The notes under the pieces were generated by a model that saw only the letters and a list, made by a program, of their open reading frames with translations, ran no database searches and was not told where the DNA came from. Of a stretch of 64,000 nt of DNA, positions 18,457 to 26,978 are shown piece after piece. How positions within the stretch are numbered: position 1 is the stretch's first letter; every line of letters begins with the position of its first letter. The stretch is from FEN-1350 sp964643355. Its GTDB lineage: Bacteria; Planctomycetota; Phycisphaerae; Sedimentisphaerales; Anaerohalosphaeraceae. Where the stretch lies: positions 1 through 64,000 of the forward strand of contig CAZXPW010000002.1 in the NCBI GenBank assembly GCA_964643355.1, read 5' to 3'. Both the position numbers and the translations under genes were made by a program.

Positions 18457-19890
18457 ATGGACCCAACTCGCCAGGAATTCGATTCGCTCGGCAGCCTCCC
18501 CCTGCCAAAGGATTCCCTGTTCGGAATTCACACGCTCCGTGCCTTGGGGAATTTCCCCCTCTCGGCTCGACGAATTCCGGAGGGTCTGATCGGCGCCTAC
18601 GGGCAGGTCAAGCAGGCCTGTCTCCAGACCTGCCGGGATCTGGGTACCTGGGCAGATGACCTGCCGAAGTTCAATGCGATGGTGCATGCCTGTGTGGAGA
18701 TGTCGGAAGGTCGATTGTCGGATGCGATTGTCGTGGATGCCCTTCAGGGCGGCGCCGGGACCAGCACCAACATGAATGTTAACGAGGTGATCGCCAATCG
18801 CGCCCTTGAAATCCTCGGCATCGAGCACGGCCGGTATGATCGGATCCATCCCATCGAAGATATCAATCGGTATCAATCCACTAACGACACCTACCCCACA
18901 GCCCTGCGGATCGCCGCCATACGGGGTATTCAGCGGCTGGAAGAACGCCTTGTGGCTTTGCAGGAGGTCTTTCAGGCGAAGGAAAAACAATTCGCCGGCA
19001 TCGTCAAGGTCGGCCGGACCCAGTTGCAGGATGCCGTGCTCACCACGCTCGGACGCGAGATGTCCGCCTATGCCGAAGCTGTCAACCGAGATCGCTGGCG
19101 GGCGTATAAATGTATCGAGCGGCTTCGTGTGGTCAATCTTGGCGGCACGGCGATTGGTTCCGGTCTCGGCGCTCCGCGAGACTATGTCTTCCGCGTCATC
19201 GATACGCTCCGGGGGGTCACCGGTCTCCATCTGGCCCGTGCGGAAAATCTCGTCGATGCCACGCAGAACGCCGATGTTTTCGTCGAGGTCTCCGGAATCC
19301 TCAAGGCGTGCGCGACCACGCTCCTGAAAATCTCGACCGACCTTCGTCTCTTGTCCTCTGGCCCACAGGCCGGATTCGGCGAGATTCACCTACCCCCGCG
19401 TCAGGCGGGATCCTCCATCATGCCCGGCAAGGTTAACCCTGTGATTCCCGAGGCCGTCACGCAGGCCGCCATGCTCGTCATGGGGTATGACTCCGTCATT
19501 GCCATTGCCTGCGCCTCGGGTAATCTTGAGTTGAATCCATTCCTACCCCTGGTAGCTCTGTGTCTTCTCGACGGAATCGATCTTCTCGCCAATGCCAGCG
19601 ACATCCTGCGGCGAAATTGCGTCGAAGGAATCGTTGCCCAAGAATCCAGATGCCGCGCCTCCGTCGAAGGATCGACAGCGATCGTTACCGCGCTGGTGCC
19701 GGTTATCGGTTACGACCGGGCGTGTACTATCGCCAAAGAGGCGCAACAACAGGATAAAACCGTTCGACAGCTTGTCATCGAGCAACATGTCCTCAGCGTC
19801 GAACAGTTCGAGCAGTTGACCTCGCCGGAAGCGGTCTGCCGTCTGGGTTTTATCCAACCGAACCCAGTCCAATCCGGAAAGGATTCCTGA
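18457..19890 (+). CDS. aspA: Aspartate ammonia-lyase (aspartase)
   Basis: A 477-residue member of the fumarase/aspartase superfamily. GGAGTSTNMNVNEVIANRALE, QSTNDTYPTA and the flexible-loop signature GSSIMPGKVNPVIPEAVTQ are present; VIPE rather than TQCE after the loop points to aspartase, not fumarase. The enzyme deaminates aspartate to fumarate and ammonia. The ATG at 18457 is chosen because family similarity begins there; a TTG start 51 bases earlier is possible. Its stop shares one base with the hydF ATG. AspA genes are known companions of H-cluster maturation genes. Confidence 0.85.
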   Translation: MDPTRQEFDSLGSLPLPKDSLFGIHTLRALGNFPLSARRIPEGLIGAYGQVKQACLQTCRDLGTWADDLPKFNAMVHACVEMSEGRLSDAIVVDALQGGAGTSTNMNVNEVIANRALEILGIEHGRYDRIHPIEDINRYQSTNDTYPTALRIAAIRGIQRLEERLVALQEVFQAKEKQFAGIVKVGRTQLQDAVLTTLGREMSAYAEAVNRDRWRAYKCIERLRVVNLGGTAIGSGLGAPRDYVFRVIDTLRGVTGLHLARAENLVDATQNADVFVEVSGILKACATTLLKISTDLRLLSSGPQAGFGEIHLPPRQAGSSIMPGKVNPVIPEAVTQAAMLVMGYDSVIAIACASGNLELNPFLPLVALCLLDGIDLLANASDILRRNCVEGIVAQESRCRASVEGSTAIVTALVPVIGYDRACTIAKEAQQQDKTVRQLVIEQHVLSVEQFEQLTSPEAVCRLGFIQPNPVQSGKDS

Positions 19891-21131
19891 TGGCTGAATC
19901 GACGCCCAAAAGCATGCGACTCCATATCGGCCTGTTCGGTCGCCGCAATGTCGGAAAATCCAGCGTCCTTAACGCGGTCACCCGCCAGCAGGTCTCCATT
20001 GTCTCGCCGCAGGCGGGTACCACCACCGACCCGGTCGAAAAACCGATGGAGCTATTGCCGCTCGGACCGGTCCTGTTCATCGACACCGCCGGCATCGACG
20101 ACGAAGGCGCCCTCGGCGAGCTTCGGATCCAGAAAACCCGCAAGGTCTTCGACCGCACCGATCTGGGCGTGGTCATCACCGATGGCCCTTGGGACCGCTT
20201 CGAACGGCAGATCCTTTCCGAACTCCAGGGCCGCAAAATCCCGGCCATCGTCGTCTTCAACAAGACCGATCTGGCCGCCCCAACCCCCGAAGCCCTTGCC
20301 GAACTTCAGAGCTCGGCCATCCCCATGGTTCAAACTGCCGCCTGGCGGGATATCGGTATCGCCGACCTCCGTCAGGCCCTGCTCGAGGCGGTCCCATCAG
20401 ATTTCGTCGAAAGCCCCGCCATCCTCTCGGACCTTGTCGGTCCCGGAGACACGGTCGTGTTGGTGGTGCCCATCGACAAAGAGGCCCCCAAGGGCCGACT
20501 CATCCTTCCCCAGGTTCAGACCATCCGCGACCTGCTTGACGGGGATGCTTGCTGCGTCGTCGTCAAGGAGCGTGAACTTCGCTGTGCCCTCGATAATCTC
20601 AAACGGCCCCCGGCTATGGTCGTCACCGATTCACAGGCATTTCTCAAGGTCGCCGCCGACACGCCGCCGGAGATTCGGATGACCAGTTTCTCGATCCTGT
20701 TTGCACGGCTTAAAGGCGATCTGGTTACCCAGACCCAGGGTGCCTTGGCCATCGAGACCCTCCGCCCCGGCGACCGCATTCTGATCGCCGAGGCCTGCTC
20801 GCACCACCCCATCGGCGAGGACATTGGCCGCGTCAAGATTCCCCGCTGGTTAACACAATTCGTTGGCGGAAAACTCGACTTTGTCACCGTGCAGGGCCGC
20901 GACTTTCCCGATGACTTGTCCACCTTCAAGCTGGTCATCCATTGCGGTTCATGTATGAGCAATCGCCGCCAGATGCTCAGCCGGATCCTGCAATGCCGTG
21001 CCGCGGGCGTGCCGATCACCAATTACGGCATGGTTATCGCCTACACCCTCGGGATCCTGGAGCGTGCCCTGCAGCCGTTTCCGGCGGCACGAGAAGTTTT
21101 ACGAAACCGAGGCGGCCGACAATCCTCATGA
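19890..21131 (+). CDS. hydF: [FeFe]-hydrogenase maturation GTPase HydF
   Basis: A 413-residue scaffold on which the 2Fe subcluster of [FeFe]-hydrogenase is built. The GTPase domain shows G1 GRRNVGKSS (17-25), G3 DTAGIDDEG and G4 NKTD; the C-terminal iron-sulfur region has EACSHHP and HCGSCMSNR, giving the three conserved cysteines. The gene overlaps aspA by one base and hydE by four, so translation of all three is coupled. HydF acts in the cytoplasm and delivers the subcluster to apo-HydA. Confidence 0.95.
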   Translation: MAESTPKSMRLHIGLFGRRNVGKSSVLNAVTRQQVSIVSPQAGTTTDPVEKPMELLPLGPVLFIDTAGIDDEGALGELRIQKTRKVFDRTDLGVVITDGPWDRFERQILSELQGRKIPAIVVFNKTDLAAPTPEALAELQSSAIPMVQTAAWRDIGIADLRQALLEAVPSDFVESPAILSDLVGPGDTVVLVVPIDKEAPKGRLILPQVQTIRDLLDGDACCVVVKERELRCALDNLKRPPAMVVTDSQAFLKVAADTPPEIRMTSFSILFARLKGDLVTQTQGALAIETLRPGDRILIAEACSHHPIGEDIGRVKIPRWLTQFVGGKLDFVTVQGRDFPDDLSTFKLVIHCGSCMSNRRQMLSRILQCRAAGVPITNYGMVIAYTLGILERALQPFPAAREVLRNRGGRQSS

Positions 21132-22186
21132 ACCATTGCCGCCTACCCCTTGAAGAAATTGAACGGTGGCTTCGGCAGGATGATCCGGGGCAACTGGAGA
21201 CGCTCTGGACACGGGCGGATCAAACTCGTCAACAAAATGTCGGGGATGCCGTGCACCTCCGCGGACTGATAGAGATTTCCAACCATTGCATCCGTAGATG
21301 CCGGTATTGCGGACTGAATGTCTCCAATGTTTCGCTGGTTCGGTATCGAATGACAGCCGATGAAATTTTCGCCTGCGTCCGGCAAGCCGTCGATTTTGCT
21401 TATGGAACCGTCGTCTTGCAAGCGGGTGAAGATCCCGACATCGGGCGGGAGTGGATGGCCGATATCGTCAAATATATCAAACGGCAAACGCCTTTAGCCG
21501 TCACGCTGAGTTTGGGTGAACGATCCCTCGAGGATCTGTGTTGCTGGCGACAGGCCGGCGCCGATCGTTATCTTCTTCGTTTCGAGACTTCGGACACCCG
21601 CCTGTACAATCTGATCCATCCCTCTTCCCCTGGTCGGCCGAATCGGATTGAACTGCTTGGTGAATTGCGTCGCCTGGGGTATGAGGTCGGCAGCGGGGTG
21701 ATGGTCGGAATTCCCGGTCAAAGCTTTCATTCACTGGCCAAAGATATCGCTTTATTCGGCGATCTTGACCTGGATATGATCGGAATCGGGCCCTTCATTC
21801 CCAATCCCGATACGCCTCTGGGATCGGGTGAACTTGTCCCCGCGGTCGATCCGGCAGAGCAAGTTCCAAATTCGGAGTTGTTGACTTTCAAAGCGGTGGC
21901 CCTGGCACGGCTGGTATGTCCGCAGGCCAACATCCCCAGTACGACCGCGTTGGCCACGATCAATCCCGATTCGGGTCGTGAACTGGGTTTGGCACGAGGA
22001 GCCAATATCGTGATGCCCAATCTGACTCCCCTTGGCTATCGTACGCTCTATGCGATTTATCCGGGCAAGGCCTGCATCAACGAAACCGCTCAGGTTTGCA
22101 ATAGCTGCTTGCGAGGCCGAATTGAATCCGTCGGTCGACAAATTGGTGTCGGCCCCGGCGGACGAACCCGAATGTCCAAATCGTAA
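21128..22186 (+). CDS. hydE: [FeFe]-hydrogenase maturase HydE (radical SAM)
   Basis: A 352-residue radical-SAM enzyme. The cluster motif is CIRRCRYC (Cys54, 58, 61), followed by the HydE/BioB pattern TVVLQAGEDP, the GERSLED segment and the C-terminal IGPFIPNPDTPLG and NLTPLGYR segments. HydE acts on the HydG-made iron synthon to form the dithiomethylamine-bridged subcluster. The ATG lies in an ATGA overlap with hydF. hydG and the hydrogenase itself are not in the window. Confidence 0.93.
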   Translation: MNHCRLPLEEIERWLRQDDPGQLETLWTRADQTRQQNVGDAVHLRGLIEISNHCIRRCRYCGLNVSNVSLVRYRMTADEIFACVRQAVDFAYGTVVLQAGEDPDIGREWMADIVKYIKRQTPLAVTLSLGERSLEDLCCWRQAGADRYLLRFETSDTRLYNLIHPSSPGRPNRIELLGELRRLGYEVGSGVMVGIPGQSFHSLAKDIALFGDLDLDMIGIGPFIPNPDTPLGSGELVPAVDPAEQVPNSELLTFKAVALARLVCPQANIPSTTALATINPDSGRELGLARGANIVMPNLTPLGYRTLYAIYPGKACINETAQVCNSCLRGRIESVGRQIGVGPGGRTRMSKS

Positions 22187-22230
22187 ACGAGAACGATGGC
22201 TTGGTCCAACAACATGATGAATAGAGAGGA

Positions 22231-23322
22231 TCAGGAGTGGGATACAACCGGCGTATCCTGTTTGGAAACAACCCGAACAGTGTTTCGTCCCGCCTGTTTG
22301 GCCGCGTAAAGAGCCGAGTCGGTCGTCTTGGTGACTTCAGCGATGGATGCGTTTTCGCCCCCATATTGTCCAACTCCGACACTGAGGGTCAGTTGCAATT
22401 CCTTGTCTTCAAAAATAATGGGCGTTTCGGCGACGGCCTTGACCATCCGCTCAGCGACAATCAGCGCATCCTCCAGAGCGGTGTTAGGTAAAACAAATGC
22501 GAATTCGTCCCCCCCGTAGCGAGCGGCGATATCAATCTGACGGATGCAGGCACTGAGTCGTCGACTGATCTGCTTGATGGCGGCATCCCCGGCCCGGTGA
22601 CCAAAGGTGTCGTTGACCGGCTTAAAATGATCCACATCCGCCATGATGACCGAGAGCTTGCCGCCATAGCGCTGGGTCCGTCTCAGTTCCGTTTCCAGCG
22701 TCTCATAAAATGTGCGATGATTAAGCATTCCCGTTAAGCCGTCCGTCTTGGCCTGCCGTTGGGTTTTTTCGAACAGCTTTACATTTCCGATCGAGGCCCC
22801 GATAAGCTGGCGGAACAATTCCAGTACGGCGATATCCTCCGCCGTGAACAAGTCCCCGCCGTCTTTGTCGGTCAGGTTCAATACGCCGACAACCCGGTTG
22901 TGACAAATCAAAGGGGCGATAATACAGCTTTTGGTGCTGTAATTTTCCGAAAACGCCCTCTGGGTCTTGATCATGTTCGGCCGGGTGTGCTTGTCCATAT
23001 CGTTGACCAACATCAATTCTTTGCTGCGAACGGCCGCTACCATCGGCGAGGGAGGATTTTGATTCAGAGAGACGATATTGTTAATCAGGAAGGGGTGGTT
23101 GTTCTTCTCCAGATGCAGAATATCGCTGGTTTCGTCCAGAATATACAACGAAACCCGTCGAGCCCCAATAAGCCGGGGAATCTCATTGATGCACACATCC
23201 GCGATTTTATCCATCTCCAGGCAGTTCAACCGTTTGGCCAGGGGCGTGATCGCCTCCAGCCAATCGGCACTTTTCCTTTCTTGCGGTTGCCCGACAGGTT
23301 GACTCCGATTATCCTGATCCAT
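22231..23322 (-). CDS. GAF-GGDEF diguanylate cyclase
   Basis: A 363-residue cytoplasmic signalling protein. Residues about 35-185 form a GAF domain (including IIAPLICHNRVVGVLNLTDK); residues 190-355 form the GGDEF domain with an intact RYGGDEF active site (GGDEF 270-274) and an RxxD inhibitory site (RQID, 261-264) five residues before it. It should therefore make cyclic di-GMP and be product-inhibited. The GAF ligand is unknown. No transmembrane segment is visible. It diverges from rpsB and is not in an operon. Confidence 0.92.
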   Translation of the reverse strand: MDQDNRSQPVGQPQERKSADWLEAITPLAKRLNCLEMDKIADVCINEIPRLIGARRVSLYILDETSDILHLEKNNHPFLINNIVSLNQNPPSPMVAAVRSKELMLVNDMDKHTRPNMIKTQRAFSENYSTKSCIIAPLICHNRVVGVLNLTDKDGGDLFTAEDIAVLELFRQLIGASIGNVKLFEKTQRQAKTDGLTGMLNHRTFYETLETELRRTQRYGGKLSVIMADVDHFKPVNDTFGHRAGDAAIKQISRRLSACIRQIDIAARYGGDEFAFVLPNTALEDALIVAERMVKAVAETPIIFEDKELQLTLSVGVGQYGGENASIAEVTKTTDSALYAAKQAGRNTVRVVSKQDTPVVSHS

Positions 23323-23635
23323 CGAAATACCGTAATCCTTTTCTATTCAATGACTTATAGAAACAAAAAGAGCACGAGATTGTTAGGTATATCGGTCTAT
23401 GGGAGGACTAGATTAACCGGCTTTTCAGGATTTCTCGTATGGAGATCTTTGCCGATCCCTTTGGGAAGGGCAGCCCCAGACCTTCCTGTCAAGGAATTAA
23501 AATTGAGGTTTTTGGGCAAAACCTCTTGACGGATTTTCTCCAATAGAGTACTTTTATTTGTTCCCTTGCCAGCGTAGGCGGGGAAGGTCTATATGGAAAA
23601 CTGGAACTTTTTCTAACAAGTGGAGGTCAGATCCT
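23323..23635 (+). other. rpsB upstream region
   Basis: 313 bases with no gene. A good promoter lies at 23526-23554 and leaves a leader of about 75 bases before rpsB. Such leaders often host S2 autoregulation; no named rpsB leader motif could be confirmed by eye. Confidence 0.4.
23526..23554 (+). promoter_or_regulatory. Sigma70-type promoter for rpsB
   Basis: TTGACG (23526-23531), exact 17-bp spacer, TACTTT (23549-23554). It directs transcription into rpsB-tsf. Confidence 0.65.
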
Positions 23636-24469
23636 GTGAATAAGGAACTGGCTCGCGAACTGATTGCCGCGGGCGTACACTATGGTCATGCGATCAGCCG
23701 TTGGAACCCGAAGATGGCTCCCTATATCTTCGGCAAGCGCAGCAAAATTCATATTATCCATGTCCGCGAAACCCTCAAAGGTCTGCTGATCGCCCGCAAA
23801 CTGTTGTCGGAAGTCGTGGCGACGGGCAAGGATGTGGTCTTTGTCGGTACCAAGCGACAAGCCCAAAAGGCGGTCACCGCCGCGGCCGAAAGATGCGGCA
23901 TGCACTATGTCAACGAACGGTGGCTCGGCGGGATGCTCACCAATTTCCGTACCGTCCGCTCGCGACTGCAGCGGCTGGAGCAACTCGAGGCCATGCATGA
24001 AAGCGGCGATCTCGAAGCCGAAAGCAAGAAACAGGGATCCCGGCTCAAACGCGAAATGCGAAAAATCGCCGTCAACCTTGGCGGAGTCCGCAAGCTGAAC
24101 CGGATTCCCGGGGCGATCGTGGTGGTCGATGCCAAGAAAGAATACATCGCCCTTCGGGAAGCCCGCAAGCTGGGGATTCCAACCGTGGCGATCCTGGATA
24201 CGGATTCGGATCCGGACACGACCGATGTCGCAATTCCGGCCAACGACGATTCGCTCAAGGCCGTGGAGATTATCATGCGGGAACTGGCAGACGCCGTCAG
24301 TTATGGCAAGACGATCACTCGGTCGGATTCAACGCTCACGCCCTTGTCCGGTATTCGCGGTCGCAGCCGTCGCCGCGCTCTGGCAAGTGCCGTGGACGAG
24401 GAACCGGCCGCCGAATCTGCCGATGCGGGTTCGACGCCTCCGGCGGCCCCACAGGGGCCTGCGGCTTAA
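23636..24469 (+). CDS. rpsB: 30S ribosomal protein S2
   Basis: A 277-residue S2 protein. It starts with a GTG at 23636, nine bases after a strong GGAGG; similarity begins exactly there (NKELARELIAAGVHYGHAISRWNPKM). Core motifs include NERWLGGMLTNFRT, PGAIVVVDAKKEYIALREA and the C-terminal IPANDDSLKAVEII. The tail beyond residue 235 is extended, with a basic RGRSRRR patch and an Ala/Pro/Glu-rich end, longer than the typical S2. It is first of the conserved rpsB-tsf-pyrH-frr order. Confidence 0.97.
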   Translation: MNKELARELIAAGVHYGHAISRWNPKMAPYIFGKRSKIHIIHVRETLKGLLIARKLLSEVVATGKDVVFVGTKRQAQKAVTAAAERCGMHYVNERWLGGMLTNFRTVRSRLQRLEQLEAMHESGDLEAESKKQGSRLKREMRKIAVNLGGVRKLNRIPGAIVVVDAKKEYIALREARKLGIPTVAILDTDSDPDTTDVAIPANDDSLKAVEIIMRELADAVSYGKTITRSDSTLTPLSGIRGRSRRRALASAVDEEPAAESADAGSTPPAAPQGPAA

Positions 24470-24556
24470 ATGTATCCCACGGCCTGGTCATAAAATCGAT
24501 TCGGACAGGCCTCTAAAATATCAGAACTCATCGATCCCATTGAGGAGCGTAGTAAC

Positions 24557-25417
24557 ATGGCAGAAGTCAATGCGGCAGTCGTCGTCAAACTCCGCAAAAT
24601 GAGCGGACAAGGCATGATGGATTGCAAGAAAGCGCTGGAAGATGCCGGCGGTGATCTTGAAAAGGCGATGGAACTGCTTCGAAAAAAAGGATTGGCCACC
24701 CTCGCCAAACGAGCCGATCGCGAAACCACCGAAGGCCGCGTGGTCTGCAAACGCAGCGGCGACGGCAAAACTGTAGCGATGGCGTCCCTGTGCAGCGAGA
24801 CCGATTTTGTTTCGCGCAATGACGATTTCGCCGCGGCCGCGGAAAAATTGGGCGAGTATGCTTTGGCCTGTTCGGCCGATTCCGGCTTGGACAACCTGGT
24901 CGCAACCTCTCTGGCCGGGAAACCATTTTCCGAAATCCTGACCGAAATCGTCAGCAAAACCGGCGAGAAAATCGAGGTCGGCGATTTTGCCCGATACTCT
25001 CTCAGCGGCCCCGGTGTGATCGGATCCTATGTGCATTTCAATCATAAAGTCGGCACGATGGTGCAGATTGAGACCAGCAGCGACGCGGTCTCTTCGGCGA
25101 TACAGTCCTTGGCGACGGATATCGCCATGCATGTGACCGCCCTCAAGCCGATCGCCGTGGACAAGGACGGAGTCGATCCGGAGTTTCTCCGGAAGGAAAG
25201 GGAAATCGCCGCCGAACAGGTCAAAGGTAAGCCCGCCAACATGATCGACAAAATCGTGGATGGCAAGATCGCCAAATTCCTCAAGGAAAACTGTCTGGTC
25301 GATCAACCCTTTGTCAAGGACGACACCAAGTCCGTTGCGCAGACGCTGGCCGATGTCGCCAGGACCGTCGGAGGAACCGCGAAAATTCGCCGGTTCGTCA
25401 GGATTGAAATCGGCTGA
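24557..25417 (+). CDS. tsf: Translation elongation factor Ts
   Basis: A 286-residue guanine-nucleotide exchange factor for EF-Tu. The N-terminal UBA-like domain has the signature MSGQGMMDCKKALEDAGGDLEKA, followed by the core with SLCSETDFVSRNDDF (the EF-Tu-contacting TDFV element). GAGGAG precedes the ATG. It is co-transcribed with rpsB; a terminator-like hairpin separates it from pyrH. Confidence 0.97.
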   Translation: MAEVNAAVVVKLRKMSGQGMMDCKKALEDAGGDLEKAMELLRKKGLATLAKRADRETTEGRVVCKRSGDGKTVAMASLCSETDFVSRNDDFAAAAEKLGEYALACSADSGLDNLVATSLAGKPFSEILTEIVSKTGEKIEVGDFARYSLSGPGVIGSYVHFNHKVGTMVQIETSSDAVSSAIQSLATDIAMHVTALKPIAVDKDGVDPEFLRKEREIAAEQVKGKPANMIDKIVDGKIAKFLKENCLVDQPFVKDDTKSVAQTLADVARTVGGTAKIRRFVRIEIG

Positions 25418-25432
25418 CCATTCGCTACAATC

Positions 25433-25457
25433 AGGCATCGAGAATCGATGCCTTTTT
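25433..25457 (+). terminator. Intrinsic terminator or attenuator between tsf and pyrH
   Basis: Perfect 8-bp stem (25434-25441 with 25445-25452), three-base loop, then five T (25453-25457). It could end or reduce transcription before pyrH, which starts 21 bases later. Confidence 0.7.
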
Positions 25458-25477
25458 CATAGGGACAGGCAACAGGA

Positions 25478-26203
25478 ATGGAGACTCCGGAAATAGCATA
25501 CAAGCGGGTGCTGCTGAAGCTCTCGGGCGAGAGTTTTTGCAAACCCAAGGGTTTTGGAATCGACGGAGCGGCGATCGAGTCGATAGCCGAACGGATTGCA
25601 CGAATCGCGAAAATGGGGCCGCAGGTGGCCATTGTCGTCGGGGGTGGGAATTTTTTCCGCGGCGAGTCCTTTTCGCAAAAAAGTCGTATCCCCCGCAACA
25701 CCGCCGATTATATCGGCATGTTAGCCACGGTCATCAATGCCGCCGCTCTTCAGGATTCATTGGAAAAGATCGGCCAACCCACGCGGGTTCTCAGCGCCAT
25801 CGATGTCCCGGCTCTGGCCGAATCGTTCATCCGACGCCGTTGTCTGTGGCATCTGGAACAGGGACGCGTGATCATTCTGGCGGGCGGCACGGGAAATCCT
25901 TTCTTCACCACCGATACTTGTGCGGCCCTGCGAGCCGCCGAGCTGGAAGTGAATCTGATGATCAAGGCCACCAAGGTTGATGGGGTGTATACCTCCGATC
26001 CGATGAAGGATCCGACGGCAACCTTGCTGTCCCGGATCAGCTACGATGAAGTGCTGCAGAAAGATCTCAAGGTCATGGATCCCGCCGCGGTCAGTCTGTG
26101 TCGGGATAACCGGATTCCGGTGGTCGTTTTGAATATTTTCAAGGAAGGCAATCTCGAAAAGGCCCTTCGCGGAGAACCGATCGGGACCTTTGTCGGGTCG
26201 TAA
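25478..26203 (+). CDS. pyrH: UMP kinase
   Basis: A 241-residue amino-acid-kinase-family enzyme that phosphorylates UMP to UDP. It has the phosphate loop VLLKLSGES, IVVGGGNFFRG, TDTCAALRAAELEVNLMIKATKVDGVYTSDP and DNRIPVVVLN. Length is standard. Placed between tsf and frr, as in most bacteria. Its start overlaps no other gene and lies just after a hairpin that may set expression apart from rpsB-tsf. Confidence 0.97.
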   Translation: METPEIAYKRVLLKLSGESFCKPKGFGIDGAAIESIAERIARIAKMGPQVAIVVGGGNFFRGESFSQKSRIPRNTADYIGMLATVINAAALQDSLEKIGQPTRVLSAIDVPALAESFIRRRCLWHLEQGRVIILAGGTGNPFFTTDTCAALRAAELEVNLMIKATKVDGVYTSDPMKDPTATLLSRISYDEVLQKDLKVMDPAAVSLCRDNRIPVVVLNIFKEGNLEKALRGEPIGTFVGS

Positions 26204-26242
26204 ACCGTGCCGAGGACGAAAGGACATTGAACGGAGGCCTCT

Positions 26243-26803
26243 ATGTCGATCAAAGTCATGCTCGATAGTCACAAGAAAACCATGGAAAAAGCCCTGGACC
26301 ACCTCAAACAGGAATTGCGGGGCGTACGAACCGGCCGCGCTTCAACCGGTCTGGTGGAGCATCTGCGGGTGGAGTATTACGGCAACCCCACCCCCCTGAA
26401 TCAACTGGCGGCCCTGTCGGTGCCCGAGCCCTCGTCGATATTGATCAAGCCCTTCGATCCGGCCTGCCTGAAGGATATCGAAAAGGCCATTCGTTCCAGT
26501 GACCTGAGTTTGTCGCCTATCAGCGACGGCAAAGTCATTCGCCTGAATATCCCGCCGCTCAGCGAGGAACGACGAAAACAACTTGTTAACCAGGTCAAGC
26601 AGATGGGGGAACAGTCCAAGGTCAGCATTCGTAACATCCGCCGCGACGGCATCAAACATATCGAGGATGAGGAAAAACAAAAACGCATCTCCGAAGACGA
26701 TCGCGATAAAGGAAAAAAAGAGGTCGAAAATTACACAAAGGAATACATCTCCAAAATTGACGAGATCGTCAAGACCAAATCCGACGAGGTGATGAAAGAG
26801 TAG
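26243..26803 (+). CDS. frr: Ribosome recycling factor
   Basis: A 186-residue factor that with EF-G splits post-termination ribosomes. It has the family pattern LKQELRGVRTGRAS, NQLAALSVPEP, IRLNIPPLSEERRKQLVNQVKQMGE split across residues 100-125 and IRNIRRDG. The ATG follows GGAGG. Length is as expected for RRF. Last of the conserved translation cluster. Confidence 0.97.
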   Translation: MSIKVMLDSHKKTMEKALDHLKQELRGVRTGRASTGLVEHLRVEYYGNPTPLNQLAALSVPEPSSILIKPFDPACLKDIEKAIRSSDLSLSPISDGKVIRLNIPPLSEERRKQLVNQVKQMGEQSKVSIRNIRRDGIKHIEDEEKQKRISEDDRDKGKKEVENYTKEYISKIDEIVKTKSDEVMKE

Positions 26804-26845
26804 ATCTTTCGCCGCCGCCGGCGGCTTGAGGAAAAAAACAACAAC

Positions 26846-26877
26846 CGCCCATGGCCGCCGCCCAGGATCCATGGGCG
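26846..26877 (+). other. Inverted repeat after frr, weak terminator candidate
   Basis: A perfect 9-bp inverted repeat (26846-26854 with 26869-26877) and 14-base loop, followed after four bases by TTTT. A second GC palindrome lies just before it (about 26809-26825). Either may end frr transcription. Confidence 0.4.
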
Positions 26878-26978
26878 AATCGTTTTCGGCCAAACAGGCA
26901 TCGGGCCGTCGAAACCATGGAACATGCGGGGGGGCTTTGCCCCGGATCAATCGATAGTATTTTTTTGTGAGGAAACCT

